From: Dysgonamonadaceae bacterium
Lineage (GTDB): Bacteria > Bacteroidota > Bacteroidia > Bacteroidales > Azobacteroidaceae
DNA: 25,421 nucleotides
Direction: 5' to 3'
NCBI GenBank assembly: GCA_031258895.1
Contig: JAIRMF010000034.1
Span: 1-25,421 of the forward strand
Every line of letters begins with the position of its first letter. The first letter of the stretch is position 1. Positions 20,925 to 25,421 of the stretch are shown in pieces. The notes under the pieces were generated by a model, which saw only the letters and a list, made by a program, of their open reading frames with translations, searched no databases and was not told where the DNA came from. The position numbers and the translations under genes were made by a program.

Positions 20925-23426
20925 TTATTGTTGCCGCTTGCTTTCGGCAATCTGTTTAATGGCCAGTTCGATATTCCCGCCCAACTCCTCTGTCTTGCGC
21001 TGTACTTCCAGCTTCTCGGTTTCTTCGGTCGAAAAACAGTAATACTCTTCCAAACTGACCTCCGTGGCATACACCGCCGACTGTACTCCGCCCAAGCCAA
21101 ACCACACCTCCTTATACTTGCGAGCGGGATTGTTGGACATGTTGATGGACAAGATTTGACCTTTCTCTTTTTCGGTCAAACCCAATAGCGCCTGTATCGA
21201 ATCGAATTTGTTCATGTACTTGCGCTGGTCGAGCAGAATTTTGCAATCAGAGTTGTTGATGATGGCTTCCTTGACAATCGGGCTGGAAATAATATCATCG
21301 ACTTCCTGCGTTACCACGATGGCTTCGCCGAAATACTTACGCACGGTTTTATACATGTACTTCATGTATTCCGCCATGTTTGCCGACGACAAAGCCTTCC
21401 ACGCTTCCTCGACAATCAGTTGCTTCCGAACGCCTTTCAGCCTTCTGAGCTTGTTGATGAATGCTTCCATAATGATGATGGTCACGATGGGGAACAATTC
21501 GCGGTTATCCCTGATACTGTCGATTTCAAAGACGATGAAACTCTTACCCAGCAGGTCGATGTTCTGTTCGGAGTTGAGCAAAAAGTCGAACCGCCCGCCA
21601 CGGTAGTACTGGCGCAAGGTGGTCAGCAGGTTGTCGATATTGAAATCCTCGCGGCTGACCTTGATGTCCCGTTCGTCCAGTTCCCTGCGGTAATCGTCCC
21701 GCATAAACTCGTAGAAAGTGTTGAACGACGGGATAATCTGTCTGTCGGCGGTAATCCGTTCGATGTAAGCCGATACCGCGCTTCCGAGTTCGCCGCTTTC
21801 GGTTTTGGAAACCTTGTCGTCTTCCGATTTCCACAGCGTCAGCAGCAGTGTTTTGATACTGTCTTTCTTTTCGACATCAAACACGTAATCGTCCGTGTAG
21901 AAAGGGTTGAAGCTGATGGGATTTTTCTCGGTGTACGTGAAATAAATCCCGTCCTCGCCTTTGGTTTTGCGGCGGATCATTTCACACAAGCCCTGATAGG
22001 AATTACCCGTATCGACCAGCACAACGTGCGTCCCCTGTTCCCAATATTGCCTCACGAGGTGGTTCATGAAAAAGGATTTTCCCGAACCCGACGGCCCCAA
22101 GACAAACTTGTTGCGGTTCGTGGTAATGCCTTTTTTCATCGGCAAATCCGATATATCTACATGGATGGGTTTACCCGAAACGCGGTCGCACATCTTGATA
22201 CCGAAAGGCGAAGGCGACGAACGGTAGTTGGTTTCCTCCGTGAAGAAACATAAGGCAGGTTCGATGAACGTGTAAAAACTTTCCTCACTCGGAAAATCCC
22301 CAGCATTGCCCGGCATGGCCGCCCAATAGAGCGTGGCAGCATCCACCGTGTTGTGGCGCGGTTTGCATTCCATAAGCGCCAACTGGCTACCTACATCGTT
22401 GCGGATGTGTTTGAGTTCTTCCACATCGTCCGACCACGCCATCACGTTGAAGTGCGCCCTAACGGAAGTCAGCCCGAAGCTGTGTGCTTCGTTCAGGTAC
22501 TTGTCAATCCACTCCTTGTTGATTTGGTTTCCGCGCGAATAGCGGGAAAGCGACTGCATGTTGCGTGCGGACTTTTCGAACTTCCGCAGGTTCTCCGCCG
22601 AATCGTCCAAGAAAATGTATTGGTTCCACACATGGTCGCACGAAAGCAGTAAACCCACAGGTGCGGCGAACGAGAGCAGGCAGTCGCTTCTATCCGTAGA
22701 TAACTTTTCGTAGCGCATATCGGTTCCGACCCGTCCGGGCAAATCTTCCACATCCGAAAGGGTATGCAGGCAGACCGTGTTGCTTCCGATCCGCAAACCG
22801 TCCGCTCCGAGTTCCATATCCTGCAAACAGGTGGTGTCTTCCAGCGACAGGGCGAAGTATTTTTCGACCAGTCCCGCACTTTCCGGCGTACCTGTGATTT
22901 CATCGGATGTTAAACGGGTAAGTGTTACAAACCCCGAATCGTTTACAATCCGCTCGAACTGTCCGACCGATTCCATAAACTTGATCGCCATGTCCTTGTT
23001 TACTTCCTTCGGGATAATCGTACCCCGACACAATGACGAAAAGTTCGACTGCATACGCATTCTATCTTTTGTCGTCTTGGTAAGGAATAGGAAACAGGTG
23101 TGGTTCAGGTAGGGTCGTTCGTTAAAGTGGCGTTCAAACGAGCGGGACAGGAAACTCATGTCTTCCTTGTCCGTGGCGGGTTGGTAGCGTTCCTTCACGA
23201 ACCAGTCTTGTTTGTGGATTACCGAATAATCGGGCAATACCCTGACGGCTTTCGCCCACGAGGAATGAATCGCCTCGTATTCGGCGCTCGTTACCGTGAA
23301 CAGTTCGGGCAAATCGACCCGGAAAGCTACCGTGATATCCGCGTCCTTAGAGATGATACAGCCGTGTTCCACCGAGAGCAGCGGAAACTTGCTCTCGATG
23401 GTGGCGGCTTTCATTGTGTTACGCAT
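20925..23426 (-). CDS. traG: Conjugation ATPase TraG (VirB4-like)
   Basis: An 833-aa VirB4-family ATPase that powers assembly and substrate movement in the type IV secretion channel. Despite its name it is not a coupling protein. The N-terminal domain covers about 1-400. The ATPase domain has Walker A GPSGSGKS (444-451), VVLVDTGNSYQGL after it, and a Walker B-like KQLIVEEAWKAL (668-679). Length matches the family. The start ATG at 23426 has AAAGGAGG just upstream and overlaps traF by 8 bases; a second ATG four codons later is possible. It is the largest gene of the operon. Confidence 0.95.
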   Translation of the reverse strand: MRNTMKAATIESKFPLLSVEHGCIISKDADITVAFRVDLPELFTVTSAEYEAIHSSWAKAVRVLPDYSVIHKQDWFVKERYQPATDKEDMSFLSRSFERHFNERPYLNHTCFLFLTKTTKDRMRMQSNFSSLCRGTIIPKEVNKDMAIKFMESVGQFERIVNDSGFVTLTRLTSDEITGTPESAGLVEKYFALSLEDTTCLQDMELGADGLRIGSNTVCLHTLSDVEDLPGRVGTDMRYEKLSTDRSDCLLSFAAPVGLLLSCDHVWNQYIFLDDSAENLRKFEKSARNMQSLSRYSRGNQINKEWIDKYLNEAHSFGLTSVRAHFNVMAWSDDVEELKHIRNDVGSQLALMECKPRHNTVDAATLYWAAMPGNAGDFPSEESFYTFIEPALCFFTEETNYRSSPSPFGIKMCDRVSGKPIHVDISDLPMKKGITTNRNKFVLGPSGSGKSFFMNHLVRQYWEQGTHVVLVDTGNSYQGLCEMIRRKTKGEDGIYFTYTEKNPISFNPFYTDDYVFDVEKKDSIKTLLLTLWKSEDDKVSKTESGELGSAVSAYIERITADRQIIPSFNTFYEFMRDDYRRELDERDIKVSREDFNIDNLLTTLRQYYRGGRFDFLLNSEQNIDLLGKSFIVFEIDSIRDNRELFPIVTIIIMEAFINKLRRLKGVRKQLIVEEAWKALSSANMAEYMKYMYKTVRKYFGEAIVVTQEVDDIISSPIVKEAIINNSDCKILLDQRKYMNKFDSIQALLGLTEKEKGQILSINMSNNPARKYKEVWFGLGGVQSAVYATEVSLEEYYCFSTEETEKLEVQRKTEELGGNIELAIKQIAESKRQQ

Positions 23427-23757
23427 GACTGGCCTCCTTTCTTTTTTTGGTTTTTCGGAAAAGGCGGCGGGAGTTTTTGCGGTTTATCAGGTAGCGTGGG
23501 TGTTGACGTTTAGCCAGCAATTTCATCAGCCCGTGTTCCCCGTATTTCGCATTGAGGTTGAAAGTGAGCCATACCAGCGCGGAAGCCGCGATAACACCGA
23601 AGCCGATGCAGAACCATTGGTCAACGCCCGCCATGTAGAGGATGACGAAGACTACGAAGACAGCCAGCAGGCCACCCGCGAAAATGAACAGGTATTGTGC
23701 CTTCAAACCCTTGAACTCGACACTTTTCCCAATGCCTTTATTTACATTGTACTCCAT
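23419..23757 (-). CDS. traF: Conjugal transfer protein TraF (DUF4133)
   Basis: A 112-aa TraF/DUF4133 protein, VirB3-like by position. The start MEYNVNKGIGKSVEFKGLKA at 23757 is the family start; an in-frame ATG 75 bases upstream would overlap traE. Two transmembrane helices are visible at about 25-43 (YLFIFAGGLLAVFVVFVILY) and 48-68. The C-terminus is strongly basic (RYLINRKNSRRLFRKTKKRK). Its end overlaps traG by 8 bases; a VirB3-VirB4 pairing like this is typical. Confidence 0.92.
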   Translation of the reverse strand: MEYNVNKGIGKSVEFKGLKAQYLFIFAGGLLAVFVVFVILYMAGVDQWFCIGFGVIAASALVWLTFNLNAKYGEHGLMKLLAKRQHPRYLINRKNSRRLFRKTKKRKEASHA

Positions 23758-23780
23758 AATCGTTGCTGTATATGGAGTGA

Positions 23781-24080
23781 TTAAAGGAAAAAGGAACGCA
23801 GGATGGTGGCGGCAACAATCAGGAAGATACACGCACCGAACCAGCTTGCAGCGGTTTTGCTCGTATCGGGATCGCCCGAAGAGAATTTGTTGTACACTTT
23901 GATTCCGCCAATCAACCCGACGACCGCGCCGATGGCGTATATCAATTTTGTGCCGGGGTCGAAGTACGACGTTACCATGTTGGTAGCTTCGGTGATACCA
24001 CCGATACCGTTGCCTTGTGCGAAGGCGGATGCGGTAGCCAATACAAAGGCCGCCGACATAAGAATCTTTTTCTTTGTCAT
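23781..24080 (-). CDS. traE: Conjugal transfer protein TraE (DUF4134)
   Basis: A 99-aa TraE/DUF4134 protein, VirB2-like by size and topology and so possibly the pilin. A signal-like segment, MTKKKILMSAAFVLATASAF, ends at AQGNGIGG. Two hydrophobic segments follow: LIYAIGAVVGLIGGIKVYNK and ACIFLIVAATILRSFFL, separated by a short loop (FSSGDPDTSKTAASWF). It starts 163 bases after traD, the largest gap in the operon, and is followed by traF after 23. Confidence 0.92.
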   Translation of the reverse strand: MTKKKILMSAAFVLATASAFAQGNGIGGITEATNMVTSYFDPGTKLIYAIGAVVGLIGGIKVYNKFSSGDPDTSKTAASWFGACIFLIVAATILRSFFL

Positions 24081-24243
24081 TGCTAATTTTGTTTAAGTGG
24101 CAGCCAGGGGGTGGGATTAGTCCCCGCCGGCTACCGGTTTTTGAATAATTGCTTTTTTACATCTCAATTTTTTTAGTGGTCGGTCAGTCGCGCTAACCGT
24201 AATCTCTTTCTTTCATACCTCTTTCTTTAATTGGTTCAACACT
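24081..24243 (-). promoter_or_regulatory. Leader region between traD and traE
   Basis: No gene is visible. A GC-rich hairpin pairs AGCCAGGGGG (24102-24111 on plus) imperfectly with CCCCGCCGGCT (24122-24132), and a CCACTAAAAAAA motif lies at 24168-24180 (minus). This is the largest gap in the operon and could hold an internal promoter or a control point before the channel genes. No good TAnnTTTG box was found. Confidence 0.4.
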
Positions 24244-24987
24244 CTACGCAAAGCTGCGTACATCAAAATCGTTGGGCGCTTTCACGCCTGGTTCATCTGC
24301 CATCTCGCTACGCTTGCGGCGGTGGTAGGCGGCGAAATAATCATCCATCAGTTTGCCCGCGGCGACTTTCTTTTTGGGTTCGCCCGATACGACCTGTTCA
24401 AACATGTCGGTCTTTCTCACTTCGACCAGTACCCGCCCGGCTTCTTCTTTTTCTTCGGGTGTGGCGGTTTCGGGGTTCTCCACCGTTTTCACCATGCCCG
24501 ACAGATCGTCAAAGTTTAATCCGGTCGCCACATTTACCCCGAACAATCCCCCTGCTTCCTCGCTTTCTTCGGTATCTACATAATCCTCGCTTTCTTCGGA
24601 TTCTTCCCCCTCTGGCTCGTCATTGATTACCAAATCAATCTCACCGGAATCGTCCGTTTGTTGACCGGAGGAAAAGACCCTGTCCAGTTCGGAGGGAGGG
24701 ATTACTGCCGGAGTGTTTTGGAGTTCCCCACCTGCGTTTCCGTCGGCAAATGTAGGGGTATTTTCTTCACGTTTCACGCTTTTAATCAGCGTGGTAGCTT
24801 GTGGCAGCGAGTGGCGCAGGTCGAAGCCGCTTTTCCCGACAATATCCTCTTTCGGGGACGGCTTGAACGGGTTGAACACCGGTTTTTTTGCGGCATTTCT
24901 TTTCCGTTTTACCGATCGTTCCCACACGAGGTAACCAGCAAGGAAAATCAGGTACAGTACGATGGCTATCATGAAATATCGTATCAT
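24244..24987 (-). CDS. traD: Conjugal transfer protein TraD-like (DUF4122-like)
   Basis: A 247-aa protein that resembles TraD/DUF4122 of Bacteroides conjugative transposons. One N-terminal transmembrane helix (MIRYFMIAIVLYLIFLAGYL) precedes a basic linker, then EDIVGKSGFDLRHS, the piece I recognise best. A long acidic, low-complexity stretch (about 105-160, with many E, D and S) follows, and the C-terminal domain contains EVRKTDMFEQVVSG and AAYHRRKRSEM. It starts 3 bases after the DUF3408 gene. TraD here is unrelated to the F-plasmid coupling protein. The family call is moderate because much of the protein is low complexity. Confidence 0.65.
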   Translation of the reverse strand: MIRYFMIAIVLYLIFLAGYLVWERSVKRKRNAAKKPVFNPFKPSPKEDIVGKSGFDLRHSLPQATTLIKSVKREENTPTFADGNAGGELQNTPAVIPPSELDRVFSSGQQTDDSGEIDLVINDEPEGEESEESEDYVDTEESEEAGGLFGVNVATGLNFDDLSGMVKTVENPETATPEEKEEAGRVLVEVRKTDMFEQVVSGEPKKKVAAGKLMDDYFAAYHRRKRSEMADEPGVKAPNDFDVRSFA

Positions 24988-24990
24988 GGC

Positions 24991-25302
24991 TTAAGATATA
25001 TCTGTCTTACACCTTTCTTTGTATAAGGCGGTAATTTCATCTTTATGGGTGTCAAAGTGTTCTGCCAGTACGTTGTCGAGGTACTCAAACAGGCTTGCAT
25101 CTTCCCCTCCTATCACATGAACGATTTGCATGATACGTTCGTGAAATTCTTTGCGGATATACACAGCTTTCCCACTGCGGGTGGAAATTCCCGTCTTTTT
25201 GAAAAATACGCTTTCGTATTTCGGTATTGTGATTGGGACGGTTTCGACAATAGGGGTTGTTTGCGGGGCGTTACCAAAGCCAAGTAATTTTATTTTTTTC
25301 AT
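24991..25302 (-). CDS. DUF3408 family protein (TraB/TraC-like)
   Basis: A 103-aa protein at the head of the visible tra operon. Residues about 28-95 match the DUF3408 pattern: ESVFFKKTGISTRSGKAVYI, REFHERIMQIVHVIGGE, then SLFEYLDNVLAEHF, which reads like a ribbon-helix-helix fold. Such proteins start Bacteroidales tra operons, often after a ParA-like TraA, so a DNA-binding or transfer-initiation role is plausible. No TraA gene is seen upstream; a divergent gene lies there instead. Confidence 0.8.
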   Translation of the reverse strand: MKKIKLLGFGNAPQTTPIVETVPITIPKYESVFFKKTGISTRSGKAVYIRKEFHERIMQIVHVIGGEDASLFEYLDNVLAEHFDTHKDEITALYKERCKTDIS

Positions 25303-25343
25303 TAGAGTTTATATTGAATAAATTATTATTGCGTTCTTTTACA

Positions 25344-25351
25344 TACTTTTG
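25344..25351 (+). promoter_or_regulatory. -7 promoter box of the divergent right-edge gene
   Basis: TACTTTTG on the plus strand fits TAnnTTTG, 26 bases before ATG 25378. The A/T-rich region 25303-25377 is the divergent promoter region; on the minus strand only an imperfect TATATTGC is seen for the tra operon. Confidence 0.5.
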
Positions 25352-25377
25352 CAATATAAATTGAATTATTGAGCATA

Positions 25378-25421
25378 ATGAAATACGACAAAGTTCGAAG
25401 GACTCCGAGTCAATTATTGAG
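25378..25421 (+). CDS. Start of a divergent gene, cut by the window edge
   Basis: Only the first 14 codons are present, MKYDKVRRTPSQLL, open to the right edge. The promoter-like box upstream and the divergent position beside the tra operon support a real gene. In related elements the mobilization genes lie divergently here, but too little is visible to say what this one is. Confidence 0.45.
   Translation, partial: MKYDKVRRTPSQLL

Noticed and set aside
23758..23832. N-terminal extension of traF
   Set aside because: It overlaps the traE end, looks unlike the family, and the standard start is at 23757.
24231..24626. Arginine/proline-rich plus-strand frame opposite traD
   Set aside because: It is a shadow of the low-complexity acidic region of traD on the other strand.
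1..25421. tRNA or rRNA genes and a CRISPR array
   Set aside because: None was seen on either strand by eye; a tRNA scan could not be run.

Overview
This window is most of a Bacteroidales-type conjugative transposon (integrative conjugative element, ICE) carrying a nuclease-helicase defence cassette. The lineage call rests on the transfer genes, which match the CTnDOT-family Tra set (traD, E, F, G, I, J, K, L, M, N, O and Q relatives), on recombinases of the Bacteroidetes tyrosine type, and on several promoter-like sites fitting the Bacteroidetes -7 consensus TAnnTTTG. The genus cannot be told from the sequence.

Layout, left to right. (1) 1-129: the broken C-terminal end of a foreign tyrosine recombinase on the minus strand. 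(2) 130-3242: the integration module, with a GGTAAC-rich leader, two tandem tyrosine recombinase genes and a RhuM-like DNA-binding protein on the plus strand, closed by a bidirectional terminator. (3) 3299-3902: two overlapping excisionase-like helix-turn-helix genes on the minus strand. (4) 4048-5592: a small conserved gene split by a 1126-bp IS982-family insertion sequence with perfect 16-bp ends and a CACTA target duplication. (5) 5593-6052: no intact gene, only fossil-like reading frames. (6) 6053-9205: a plus-strand row of small accessory genes, three of them preceded by a GC-rich hairpin plus CCCACAA at nearly constant distance from the start codon. Two genes here are broken by apparent single-base frameshifts. 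(7) 9335-13302: the visibly AT-rich defence cassette, a PD-(D/E)xK nuclease overlapping an Ski2-like helicase gene by ATGA, resembling Hachiman (HamA/HamB). It has its own promoter and terminators on both sides. (8) 13482-25302: a long minus-strand transfer operon, from DUF3408 and TraD through the VirB4-like ATPase TraG and the TraI-TraO channel proteins to TraQ and an M23 peptidase. (9) 25378-25421: the start of a divergent gene.

How the parts fit. The recombinases and helix-turn-helix proteins would move the element in and out of the chromosome. The tra operon builds the type IV secretion machinery. The nuclease-helicase cassette sits just downstream of the tra operon and probably gives the host anti-phage or anti-plasmid protection. 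Relaxase, coupling protein, the TraP-type primase and the right end of the element are not in this window.

Three separate frameshifts lie in or near short homopolymer runs, so some may be sequencing errors rather than biology.
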